From Deltaproteobacteria bacterium (GTDB lineage: Bacteria; Desulfobacterota; Syntrophia; Syntrophales; Smithellaceae), in the NCBI GenBank assembly GCA_025361065.1, contig JANYAY010000064.1, positions 1 to 40,085 of the forward strand: a stretch of 40,085 nt of DNA, in the 5' to 3' direction. This document shows positions 8,348-15,652 of this stretch, one piece after another (the stretch's first letter is position 1; each line of letters opens with the position of its first letter). The notes beneath the pieces were generated by a model. It searched no databases. It had not been told where the DNA came from and worked only from the letters and a program-made list of their open reading frames with translations. A program made the position numbers and the translations under genes.

Positions 8348-9007
8348 TTACTTAAAGTGGTTCTGAGTTGTTGAAGCCAATGCCACAACTCCCGCCATTG
8401 ATTTTCTTTTGTAAATTTCATAATTGTCGAGAACCAGGCGTACATAGGTTTTTGTTTCCGCATAAGGCGGAATACCGGCATATTTGGCAACGGCACGTTC
8501 ACCTGCATTATAAGCCGCCAATGCTAAAAACAGGTTGTTGTTGTATACTCCAAGAAGGTAGGAGAGATGACGGATGCCGCCGTCAATGTTCGTTTGCGGG
8601 TGGAAACAGTCGTTCACACCCAGCATCGAGGCGGTCTGAGGCATGAGCTGCATAAGCCCTTTGGCCCCTTTTTTGGAAACCGCTTTGGAGTTGAAATTGG
8701 ATTCAACTTTGATGACCGCTTTTACCAGATCGCAATCCACACCATATTTATTGGCTGTTTCCATAATCACTGCTTCGTATTGCGCTCGACTGACAGGGAG
8801 AAGCTTGGAATCAGATTGCGGCAGTTTTTCTTTGATCAGCAACTTAAACCTTGAGTTCACCGGAACGTTCGTTAAATGAATGACCTGATTTTCATCAACA
8901 TACCGGTAAACATCAGCCTCTGCATAAAATGGCAGCAGTAATGCTGATGTCAAAATGCATATAATGGCAGCTGGTGCCCACATGTGGCGGAATAATTGAG
9001 CTTTCAT
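8348..9007 (-). CDS. Exported lytic transglycosylase (SLT domain, DUF4124-like N-terminus)
   Basis: Lytic transglycosylases cleave peptidoglycan between MurNAc and GlcNAc, forming 1,6-anhydroMurNAc. Of 219 residues, about 1-31 are a signal peptide ending YAEA. A DUF4124-like beta domain (VYRYVDENQVIHLTN) follows, then a Slt-type catalytic domain from about 78 to 195. The catalytic Glu is E102 in VIKVESNFN. The supporting motifs GAKGLMQLMPQTA and LALAAYNAGE are intact. It lies 41 bp behind the FKBP gene with its own ribosome site (AAAAAAGG), so the two are probably co-transcribed. Its position next to the T2SS block suggests, without proof, a role in opening the wall for envelope machines. Confidence 0.92.
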   Translation of the reverse strand: MKAQLFRHMWAPAAIICILTSALLLPFYAEADVYRYVDENQVIHLTNVPVNSRFKLLIKEKLPQSDSKLLPVSRAQYEAVIMETANKYGVDCDLVKAVIKVESNFNSKAVSKKGAKGLMQLMPQTASMLGVNDCFHPQTNIDGGIRHLSYLLGVYNNNLFLALAAYNAGERAVAKYAGIPPYAETKTYVRLVLDNYEIYKRKSMAGVVALASTTQNHFK

Positions 9008-9048
9008 AGCAAGACCTTTTTTCTTTTCGTCCGGAGGAATAGTCAGGC

Positions 9049-9756
9049 TTACTGAATCGCAATAAGTTCCACATCGAAGATAAGTGTTGCATTAGGTCCG
9101 ATTTGGAGGCCTGCTCCCCGTTCCCCATAGGCAAGTTCTGAAGGAATAAAAAGCTGCCATTTGGAGCCCGCAGGCATAAGCTTTAAAGCTTCGACCCAGC
9201 CGGGGATTACTGCTGATACTTTGAAAGTTGCCGGTTTTCCGGTCTGATAGGAACTGTCAAATTCTGATCCATTAATGAGATATCCCCGGTAGTGGCAGGT
9301 TATGGTGTCATCATTAGACGGCATTTTCCCGTCACCTGCCTTAAGGATTTTATACTGCAGACCGCTGGGCAGAGCAACAACTCCTTTTTTCGTCTTATTA
9401 TCCTTAAGAAAAGCATCTCCCTCCTTTTTGTTTTTCTCGGCGGCTGCCTTTCTGACCTGAGCCTGCTTTTGCACCAGTTCTTCCTGATAGGTATTTAAAG
9501 TCTGCCGGAGATCGTCTTCAGCTAAAAGGATTTTCCCACCGGAGAAGGAGTCTCTCAGACCCTTGATCATCAGATCCAGATCGATCTCGATCCCCTGCAT
9601 CTTGAAGTTTCGTCCAACGCTCACCCCGATCCCGTAACTTATCTTTTCTTCTTTTGTTTTTAAGGTCTTTATCTCATCAGCAGTGATTTGACCGGCCAGA
9701 AATAACACACCTGCTATTGTGGTCCACATTATTTTTATTACTGTCTTTCCTTTCAT
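9049..9756 (-). CDS. FKBP-type peptidyl-prolyl isomerase, Mip/FkpA-like, exported
   Basis: These enzymes catalyse cis-trans isomerisation of X-Pro bonds and act as periplasmic folding factors. The 235-residue protein has a signal peptide (about 1-26, ending ITA), an N-terminal helical dimerisation domain (about 27-125, with EKISYGIGVSVGRNF and the long helix YQEELVQKQAQVRKAAAE), and a full FKBP domain (about 146-233). The FKBP motifs are CHYRGYLINGSEFDSSY, VIPGWVEAL, IPSELAYGERGAG and NATLIFDVELIAI. The start has an ideal ribosome site (AAGGAG, 6 nt upstream). An upstream element shared with the multicopper oxidase gene lies at 9806-9834. Confidence 0.93.
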   Translation of the reverse strand: MKGKTVIKIMWTTIAGVLFLAGQITADEIKTLKTKEEKISYGIGVSVGRNFKMQGIEIDLDLMIKGLRDSFSGGKILLAEDDLRQTLNTYQEELVQKQAQVRKAAAEKNKKEGDAFLKDNKTKKGVVALPSGLQYKILKAGDGKMPSNDDTITCHYRGYLINGSEFDSSYQTGKPATFKVSAVIPGWVEALKLMPAGSKWQLFIPSELAYGERGAGLQIGPNATLIFDVELIAIQ

Positions 9757-9805
9757 TGTATCTCCTTTTTATTCATTTCATTTTTCGGCGATATTGTATA
9801 ACTTA

Positions 9806-9834
9806 GCGGATTATAAAATTATCATCAATAAGGG
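9806..9834 (-). promoter_or_regulatory. Possible promoter element upstream of the FKBP gene, shared with the oxidase gene
   Basis: On the minus strand this 29-nt stretch contains TTTATAATCC, a perfect -10-like TATAAT, preceded by CCCTTATTG. Twenty-two of 29 positions match the element at 39575-39603 upstream of the multicopper oxidase gene. No proper -35 box sits 16-18 bp away, so an activator or extended -10 would be needed. The -10 is about 55 bp before the start codon. Confidence 0.35.
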
Positions 9835-9931
9835 ATACGATGACTGCCGATGACGAAAATTCTTAAAGACGAACATCCAAAATATGGTGTAATCATATTC
9901 TAATGCTTTTTCAGAGTGAATCCTTGAAGAC

Positions 9932-9973
9932 AAAACAGGGGAACGATGACCTGTGCATCCCTCCCCTGTTTTT
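9932..9973 (-). terminator. Rho-independent terminator, probably bidirectional
   Basis: An 11-bp perfect inverted repeat (AAAACAGGGGA at 9932-9942 and its complement at 9962-9972) has a 19-nt loop. On the minus strand the stem ends in TTTT, suiting the gene that stops at 10025. On the plus strand it ends in five T residues. No plus-strand gene is nearby, so its main job is to end the minus-strand transcript. Confidence 0.7.
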
Positions 9974-10024
9974 CTAACAATATGCCGAAACTTGTTGCAG
10001 CTTTTATCAACTCTGGAGATATTT

Positions 10025-10561
10025 CTAAAACAGCATCATATTTCGCGCACCGAAAGTTTCGTTGATGCCCACTTTCCATGTGTTATTTTCTCTGAATAAT
10101 TTAAGGATTGCCGGGTGGGCCGATTTTTTAAAGAGGATTTTTATTTCTGCCTGATTATTTTCAATCTTGCCGAATGTCCACTTACTATGTTGCAGTACCA
10201 TCTCCGGATCGAAAACTGAAAGATATCCATCCCAATACTCCCTGGCCAAGGCATCTCCATTCTGACAATCCAACTCGATCTTTTCTTTGAGAACGTCTTT
10301 CCCTGCTTTTTTCAACTCTTTGTAGATCGCATCAACAATTGATTTTTTTGTCTTAGACGTAATCAATTGCCATATTTCCGGGTATTGCTTTTCCTTCATT
10401 GCTTTAAAGAGGGACTCTGCTGAAGTCAAAACGTTACTAATTTCTTCTTCGGAAGCGGATTTAGCAAATAATTCGGAATAGGACAACAAACAGGTAAATA
10501 AAAGAAATACGGCTATCTTTCTTCTGGAAATCATCAAAAATAAATTTTCTCGAAGGAGCAT
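10025..10561 (-). CDS. Exported protein of unknown function
   Basis: I do not recognise this 178-residue protein. An ATG at 10561 or, ten codons in, at 10534 both give a good signal peptide (basic SRRK, hydrophobic IAVFLLFTCLLSY, then LFAKSA). The mature part is about 145 residues with mixed alpha/beta predictions: a helix containing SAESLFKAMKEKQYPEIWQLI, then a sheet (SKWTFGKIENNQAEIKILF, NNTWKVGINETF). That pattern is reminiscent of NTF2-like or DUF4878-like exported proteins, but this is only a fold guess. Neither start has a clear ribosome site. It is flanked by paired CACGTG palindromes upstream and an intrinsic terminator downstream, so it is probably a single-gene unit. Confidence 0.7.
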   Translation of the reverse strand: MLLRENLFLMISRRKIAVFLLFTCLLSYSELFAKSASEEEISNVLTSAESLFKAMKEKQYPEIWQLITSKTKKSIVDAIYKELKKAGKDVLKEKIELDCQNGDALAREYWDGYLSVFDPEMVLQHSKWTFGKIENNQAEIKILFKKSAHPAILKLFRENNTWKVGINETFGARNMMLF

Positions 10562-10617
10562 ATGGGTATATAGAGATTTATGCAGCTGACAGACAGATAA
10601 AGAATCTTTTAATCCCG

Positions 10618-10656
10618 TTCACGTGGTACGAGCGGTAATTCACGTGAGCTTGCTCG
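10618..10656. promoter_or_regulatory. Two CACGTG palindromes 21 bp apart, with an overlapping hairpin
   Basis: TTCACGTG occurs at 10618-10625 and again at 10639-10646, exactly 21 bp (two helical turns) apart. A further inverted repeat, CGAGC (10629-10633) with GCTCG (10652-10656), overlaps the second copy. The block lies 57-95 bp upstream of the start of the unknown exported gene at 10561. It could be an operator, or part of a dispersed palindromic repeat; the sequence alone does not decide. Confidence 0.4.
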
Positions 10657-10680
10657 CGATATAATGACGTTCATTTCATA

Positions 10681-10706
10681 CCTCGCCTCAACAGCTTGAT
10701 GCGAGG
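10681..10706. repeat. Hairpin with tetraloop in the gap after the small Ala/Gly-rich gene
   Basis: CCTCGC (10681-10686) pairs with GCGAGG (10701-10706). After one mismatch, TCAA (10688-10691) pairs with TTGA (10696-10699) around the loop CAGC. There is no T-run on either side, so it is not a standard terminator. It could process or protect the 3' end of the polysaccharide operon transcript, or belong to the same repeat as the CACGTG block. Confidence 0.4.
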
Positions 10707-10753
10707 CGTTTGATTCAGAATGTTTGCCCACTATCTTATACATGACCACATGT

Positions 10754-11125
10754 TTAATGTTGTACGGTCGTCGAAGCAGGAGTTGAAGAACTTGATCCGC
10801 CTGCTGCCGCAACTGCCGCAACTGCTGCCGCCGTAATAGCCGCCGCGACACCGATAGTACCAGCTCCAATTCCGGCTACTGTGGCTGTGCCGGCAGCTGT
10901 CCCGGCTGTGCCTGCTCCTCCAGCACCAGCGGCACCAGCTGTACCGCCAGCTTCAGCTCCCGCCGCACCTGCCTCTGTTCCAGCTGTTGCACCTGTTTCT
11001 AAAGATGCACCGCCGGAACTTCCGACCTCCTGTTCCTGGCTCAGTGTCGTCGAAGGAATCCATGTAACTGCGAAAATGAATACTGTGATGATTACGACAT
11101 ATTTCTTTAAGCTTTTTCGGTTCAT
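10754..11125 (-). CDS. Small exported Ala/Gly-rich protein, YjbE/GfcA-like
   Basis: The 123-residue protein has a basic start (MNRKSLKK) and a signal peptide ending near residue 29 (STTLSQ). A low-complexity stretch built of Gly, Ala and Thr follows (about 38-80), then a hydrophobic glycine-zipper-like segment (81-109, containing AGIGAGTIGVAAAITAAA), and a Ser/Thr tail after GG. This composition and order (Ala/Gly/Ser stretch, valine-alanine hydrophobic run, GG, Ser/Thr tail) recall YjbE of the enterobacterial yjbEFGH exopolysaccharide operon and GfcA of group 4 capsule operons. Low-complexity matches are weak evidence taken alone, but a YjbH-like gene lies in the same cluster. The gene is the last in the polysaccharide cluster, 249 bp beyond the SLBB gene, and may have its own promoter (11238-11266). 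Confidence 0.7.
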   Translation of the reverse strand: MNRKSLKKYVVIITVFIFAVTWIPSTTLSQEQEVGSSGGASLETGATAGTEAGAAGAEAGGTAGAAGAGGAGTAGTAAGTATVAGIGAGTIGVAAAITAAAVAAVAAAGGSSSSTPASTTVQH

Positions 11126-11237
11126 ATTTTATCCCCTTTCAGCAAAATAAACAGAATATTGTCATTTCTCTTCCCCATATATGATAATTAGGGAACATGA
11201 ACCTGCGTTGACGCACTTTCTGCTTATTGTGGGATAT

Positions 11238-11266
11238 AGAATACAAAATCTTATGGTGATTAACAA
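11238..11266 (-). promoter_or_regulatory. Possible sigma-70 promoter for the small Ala/Gly-rich gene
   Basis: On the minus strand TTGTTA (11266-11261) and TATTCT (11243-11238) are spaced by 17 bp. A start site near 11231 would leave about 105 nt of leader before the ATG at 11125. Matches to consensus are four of six at each box, so this is suggestive only. Confidence 0.35.
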
Positions 11267-11374
11267 TCAGGCATACTCTTAATTTGTCGTTTCATAAATT
11301 CTTATTCCCGACTTCGAAAATATTAACATATTTTTGCTCCCTGGCGCACATTCTTTAAGGAAAAGACTCGCTCC

Positions 11375-14300
11375 TTAAAACACCTTGAGGATGACAGCGG
11401 CGACTACTGCAGTATTCATGAGGATTTGAGTGATGTCACGTATTTCGCGCAGCCAGGCTATCTGCTCAAATCGTTCCGGCACGATGATGACATCACCGGG
11501 TTCTATATCCTTGATCTTTTCTCCCCAGGCGGCTAATTCCCAGCGGGATCGATTCTCGTTCCATCCCAAAAACCTTCGGCCCAATTTCCGGGCACTGCCG
11601 TCAACTTTCAGGACGAAGGTTGATGATTCATCGGCATAGCGGGTATAACCGCCGGCCATGCCGATATAGTCTTTATAGGCAAATTGCTCGAGATGGATAT
11701 AGCTTGCCTGATTCATGACAGATCCCATAACGCTGACAACATTGTTTTTCTGGGGTATATATATTCTGTCGCCATCTTCGAGCTCAATATCATACTCGCT
11801 CCCCTTTAGCAGACGCAGATTAGCCAGATGAATAGTCATTCTTCCCTGAGCCTTCAATGTTTTGAGGGTCTCAACAAACTTCTGCTTTTGGGCCATTTCC
11901 ACTTCTTTAGTTTTAATTTCCTCGGCAGACAGAGCTTTCGATACCGCCTGAGACCCCGCTATCAGCAGCTCTCTTTCCATTCTCCTGGCCATCTCCTCAA
12001 GACCCTGCTGCTGCATTTCTTTTACACTGAGCCTCGTAAAGACTGTGCCCCGCAGATAGGCGCTTTGCGCATAGCCGCCGGCCCGTTCAATCAAAGCTGA
12101 CAGCTTTTCTCCCTTATGAATGGCATAGCGGCCGGGAAACTTTAATTCTCCTTCAACTGTTATGAATTTCATTGCGCCCCAATCGGGAATCCTTTTAACA
12201 AAAAGACGATCATTGGGACGCAAAACAATATTATTGGCGGGATCGCCTTCAAGGGCTTTTTTCAGATTAATAACTTTTCGTTCTGCTTTAGATGTGATTT
12301 GACCCTTGTCAATCACAATGGATGAGATTTCCGCTTCATTCACATACGCGGACTCCAGAATGTTGCCACCCTTGAAAACAAGATCACGGACAGTCATTCC
12401 GTCGGTGTATTGATAATTCCCCGGACGGGCGACTTCCCCGTCAATCACCACATCTTTTTTATAAACCTGTTCCCGGACAGAATGAATGACAATTCTGTCT
12501 TCACCCTGCAATACCAGATTATTCTCCGGGTCGCCTTCCATAGCCTTGGCCACATTGAAATAGAGAGTTTGATATGCCCGTTGTTCATTGGTCCTGATGA
12601 TTTCCCCTTTTTCCACATAGGAGTCATTTGTCAGGCCGCCGGCAGTCAAAATAACATCCTTAACGCGCATATTGCCGGCAAGTCCGATGCTGCAGACAAT
12701 CTTCAGCTTATTTTCAATGTCTTTTAGCCGCTCCGCCAATTCAGATTGTCCGAGTCGTAACAAATCTTCTCTCAATATCCGGAGATTATCGGCTGATGCT
12801 CTTCCCTGGTTTGTTAAACCGTCACCGATGTCTCTGGCGGAATTTGCCAAATTAAACAAGCGCTGTTTGCGGAGATCATCTTCCATGTTTTTGATTTCTA
12901 TTGCCACAGCAGCAGGATCGACCCTCTTGGACTCCGGCGTCGCTCCCTGCCCTATATTGCAGTCTCCCCTGATCTCGCCTTCTATTGTCACAACAGGCTT
13001 ATCCTTGAAAAACCACTGGTTAAAAACATACACCTGATCTTGCGGCCGCAATTCCAGATTATTCGCCGAATCGTGATCAAGCAGCTTTTGCAGATTGAAA
13101 GGAATTAGTTCTGTGGACATTTCCGGTGGCCTGAGCCTTTTGATGAGAGCATATTCGAAATATGTATCGGGCAATAATTCATTGTTATCCTTTATGATGT
13201 CTCCCAATCTCATCTTTGATTTTATCTCGTATTTTCCGGGACGTTTAACATTACCGAAGAGATAGACAACATTGACATTCCTATCCACAATGGAAAATAT
13301 TTTAACGAGGTCGGCATCCTGAAGCTGAACGCTGGCCGCTTTATTCATGTTTTTGTCATTGATATCCAGGACAACTTGACGTTCATTCTTAATAATTCTT
13401 TCCAATTGAATTTGCTGGGTATAGGCAGTCGGAATAATACCTCCGGCAAGCTCAATGACTGATGCCAGATCATAATGGTTGCGCAGCTCATAAATGGCCG
13501 GGCGTTTGACATTGCCGGCAATTCCCACCATTGATCCGGTTACGGGAACAAATACAACATCGCCGGCCATCAATGTCATATCTTTAGACTTATCACCCTG
13601 CAAAAGCAGATCATAAAGATCAAATGTTGTAATCAGCCGGCCATTGCGCTTCAGTTGGACATGGCGCATGGAGCCGATACTTGTCGGACCACCAGCCAGA
13701 AGTAAAGCGTCGGTAATTGTAGCAAAAGATCCGATGGTATAGGATCCGGGCCGGCGAACATCGCCCAGAACAAAAATCGGTATAGTTTTCAACGAGCCCA
13801 TGGAAATATCAACATTGGTTCCGACGATCTGTTGCGATTGCGTGATAATCTGCTTGGACATGTCCTCAAACGTCATCCCCGCAACAAAAAGCGGGCCGAT
13901 CTGCGGGATAGCAATCTTGCCGTCACGGTCTACAGTGAGATTGTATTGGGCGTTGACTCGACCCCAGAGAAGAAGTTTGACTTCATCCCCTGCTCCGATT
14001 ACATATTTCAACGGTACGGGAATATCTTTTCGCTCGGTGACCACACTTACTCCCGCCTCCGAGAAAAAATCAAACCCGAATGGTTTGAGGTCAGTGGAAA
14101 TATCCTGATATTTGCCGAAGGTCCGGGAACGATCGAAAAGCGTTTTTTCTTTCGCTGTTTCACTGATAACATTTATATCTGTGCCGGCAGGGGATTTTTT
14201 TTCTACGCCTTTCCGGCTGGAAGATTTTTCTTTTTGCTCTAGAAGCTTCTTTCCTCTGGCAACTTCTTCCGGTGTAAGTCTTTTAAAATCGGACAGGGCT

Positions 14301-14578
14301 TTGCAGGCTTCTGCAGCCTCCGGGGTCAACTGTCCGCCTGATTTACAAATCTCAGACAGGATAGCATCTTTCTGCACAGTCGAAAGCCGTTGATAAATAT
14401 CCGCCTGCTGGGGCATGAGTTGCAACGCTGGTTCCGTCACTTGTCTTCCGGGTATGGGCTGTAGCGTTGCATTTGTCAGAGAAGTGTCTTGCGCATTTAT
14501 TTTTCCCGCTGTAATCAGAGTAAAGATTATTAAAAGGAATACAGATAAAAAGCCCAGCATCTTGAACTTTATTTTCAT
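11375..14578 (-). CDS. Giant Wza-like polysaccharide export protein with about seven SLBB domains
   Basis: This outer-membrane export family (Wza, GfcE, OtnA) forms the channel for capsule or exopolysaccharide. A usual Wza has about 380 residues; this protein has 1067. It has a signal peptide (1-29, INA) and a charged helical region (to about 185). A Poly_export domain at about 188-265 (KYVIGAGDEVKLLLWG, TVDRDGKIAIPQIGPLFVAG) follows. SLBB units then begin near 266, 350, 436, 528, 708, 803 and 946, each marked by a G-x-V-x-R-P-G-x-Y-like turn such as LGDVRRPGSYTIG. The fourth SLBB is split by about 90 mostly helical residues (about 545-625) between Cys540 and Cys629. A second helical insertion lies at about 850-912. 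The last 28 residues form a hydrophobic or amphipathic helix, perhaps the membrane-spanning helix as in Wza. The start overlaps the Wzz gene by 4 bp (ATGA). Confidence 0.9.
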   Translation of the reverse strand: MKIKFKMLGFLSVFLLIIFTLITAGKINAQDTSLTNATLQPIPGRQVTEPALQLMPQQADIYQRLSTVQKDAILSEICKSGGQLTPEAAEACKALSDFKRLTPEEVARGKKLLEQKEKSSSRKGVEKKSPAGTDINVISETAKEKTLFDRSRTFGKYQDISTDLKPFGFDFFSEAGVSVVTERKDIPVPLKYVIGAGDEVKLLLWGRVNAQYNLTVDRDGKIAIPQIGPLFVAGMTFEDMSKQIITQSQQIVGTNVDISMGSLKTIPIFVLGDVRRPGSYTIGSFATITDALLLAGGPTSIGSMRHVQLKRNGRLITTFDLYDLLLQGDKSKDMTLMAGDVVFVPVTGSMVGIAGNVKRPAIYELRNHYDLASVIELAGGIIPTAYTQQIQLERIIKNERQVVLDINDKNMNKAASVQLQDADLVKIFSIVDRNVNVVYLFGNVKRPGKYEIKSKMRLGDIIKDNNELLPDTYFEYALIKRLRPPEMSTELIPFNLQKLLDHDSANNLELRPQDQVYVFNQWFFKDKPVVTIEGEIRGDCNIGQGATPESKRVDPAAVAIEIKNMEDDLRKQRLFNLANSARDIGDGLTNQGRASADNLRILREDLLRLGQSELAERLKDIENKLKIVCSIGLAGNMRVKDVILTAGGLTNDSYVEKGEIIRTNEQRAYQTLYFNVAKAMEGDPENNLVLQGEDRIVIHSVREQVYKKDVVIDGEVARPGNYQYTDGMTVRDLVFKGGNILESAYVNEAEISSIVIDKGQITSKAERKVINLKKALEGDPANNIVLRPNDRLFVKRIPDWGAMKFITVEGELKFPGRYAIHKGEKLSALIERAGGYAQSAYLRGTVFTRLSVKEMQQQGLEEMARRMERELLIAGSQAVSKALSAEEIKTKEVEMAQKQKFVETLKTLKAQGRMTIHLANLRLLKGSEYDIELEDGDRIYIPQKNNVVSVMGSVMNQASYIHLEQFAYKDYIGMAGGYTRYADESSTFVLKVDGSARKLGRRFLGWNENRSRWELAAWGEKIKDIEPGDVIIVPERFEQIAWLREIRDITQILMNTAVVAAVILKVF

Positions 14579-15522
14579 TTGCCAACCTCCCTGGTTTTCT
14601 TTTTTTCTTTTTCATAATATTCCTGAAATTGTGCAATTCCAATGCCTATAAGCAGAGATACTACGAGCGACAGCAACACGATTAGCACCCGTTGGGGTTC
14701 GATTTTTTTATCCGGCGCCATTGGCGGATCGATTACCTTGAAAGCAAAATTTTCCTTCACTTCCGCCATCATTCCATTTTCAATTTGTTGAGCAATCATA
14801 TTGTATGTTTTCTGCTTGATGAAAGGATCCGTTGTACTGCCCAACTGCTCCTCCAGGTATTTTCGATTTATTGCCGCAACTCTTTTTGCCTCGCTACTCA
14901 TGTAATTAGTCAACATCAACAAATAATAATCGGCAATTTTAGCCGCCAGCTCCGGATCATGGAAATTAACAGATATGGTAATAGTATTATCCTTGCTGTT
15001 CCGGTTGATTTTGACGATATCTTCGAGCAGGCGCAAGCCATCCCGGATATCAGGGATATTACTCTTAAAAGGATTCAGTCCCAAAATGGAATATCCTTTT
15101 TTCCAGTTCTGCAGTTTTTGATCCCATTTTTTATAAAACAATATCGGCAGGAGATTATGCTGTTCAATGATCCTCTTCCTGAGGATATTGGAATTGAGGA
15201 GACTGACAATCTCTGAGGCATTAGCCGAAGAAGGCATGGGGATACCAACCGATCCACCCAACTGCTGGGTCAAAATAGCCAGCCCTCCACTGCTGCTTCC
15301 ACTATCCTTGCCGACGACGGGAATAATGATTGCTTTGGCCTGATAGATGTTCGTGACAAAAAGAGATATAATGAAAGCACACAAAACTGTTGCGGCTGCG
15401 ACATAGCCGATCATTTTGCGTCGTTTCCAGACTACCTGCCAAAAATTGAACATGCTTATCTCCCGCTTATATGTCGGGTAACTACAGGGCCTATCCGGAA
15501 TGTCTTTTAATTTATCCGTCAT
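14575..15522 (-). CDS. Wzz/GNVR-type polysaccharide co-polymerase (chain-length determinant), no kinase domain
   Basis: Such proteins sit in the inner membrane with a large periplasmic bell and set polymer length together with Wzy. Of 315 residues, the cytoplasmic N-terminus carries NFWQVVWKRRK. The first membrane helix is at about 38-57 and the second at about 280-300 (VLIVLLSLVVSLLIGIGIAQF). The Pro-rich motif VIDPPMAPDKKIEPQR precedes the second helix, as is typical. The C-terminus is a short charged tail, so the tyrosine-kinase (BY-kinase) domain of Wzc/Etk is absent and no separate kinase gene is seen. The ribosome site GGAG lies 8 nt before the ATG, and the stop overlaps the SLBB gene start. 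Confidence 0.9.
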   Translation of the reverse strand: MTDKLKDIPDRPCSYPTYKREISMFNFWQVVWKRRKMIGYVAAATVLCAFIISLFVTNIYQAKAIIIPVVGKDSGSSSGGLAILTQQLGGSVGIPMPSSANASEIVSLLNSNILRKRIIEQHNLLPILFYKKWDQKLQNWKKGYSILGLNPFKSNIPDIRDGLRLLEDIVKINRNSKDNTITISVNFHDPELAAKIADYYLLMLTNYMSSEAKRVAAINRKYLEEQLGSTTDPFIKQKTYNMIAQQIENGMMAEVKENFAFKVIDPPMAPDKKIEPQRVLIVLLSLVVSLLIGIGIAQFQEYYEKEKKKTREVGK

Positions 15523-15652
15523 AGTTCATTCTCCATTTTTTATGGTTGTAAAATTAGAAGACGATCACATTTCAGTCGGTGCCAATGGAAAAGACATGCC
15601 AAATCCACTATAAGAAAGCAAAATATAGCCTCTGATCTCCTGACGATTACGG

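Noticed and set aside
10609-10869. Minus-strand frame of 86 residues overlapping the end of the Ala/Gly-rich gene
   Set aside because: Half of it is the Ala/Gly-rich coding sequence read out of frame, giving an Arg/Gln/Leu-rich product. The rest crosses the hairpins and CACGTG block. No ribosome site or domain is visible.
10881-11150. Plus-strand Pro/Ala/Val-rich frame of 89 residues
   Set aside because: It is the mirror of the GC-rich repeats in the real minus-strand gene; low complexity alone explains the long open frame.
13832-14242. Plus-strand 136-residue frame inside the SLBB gene
   Set aside because: Antisense to a well-supported gene, no recognisable domain, and composition not protein-like in a conserved way.
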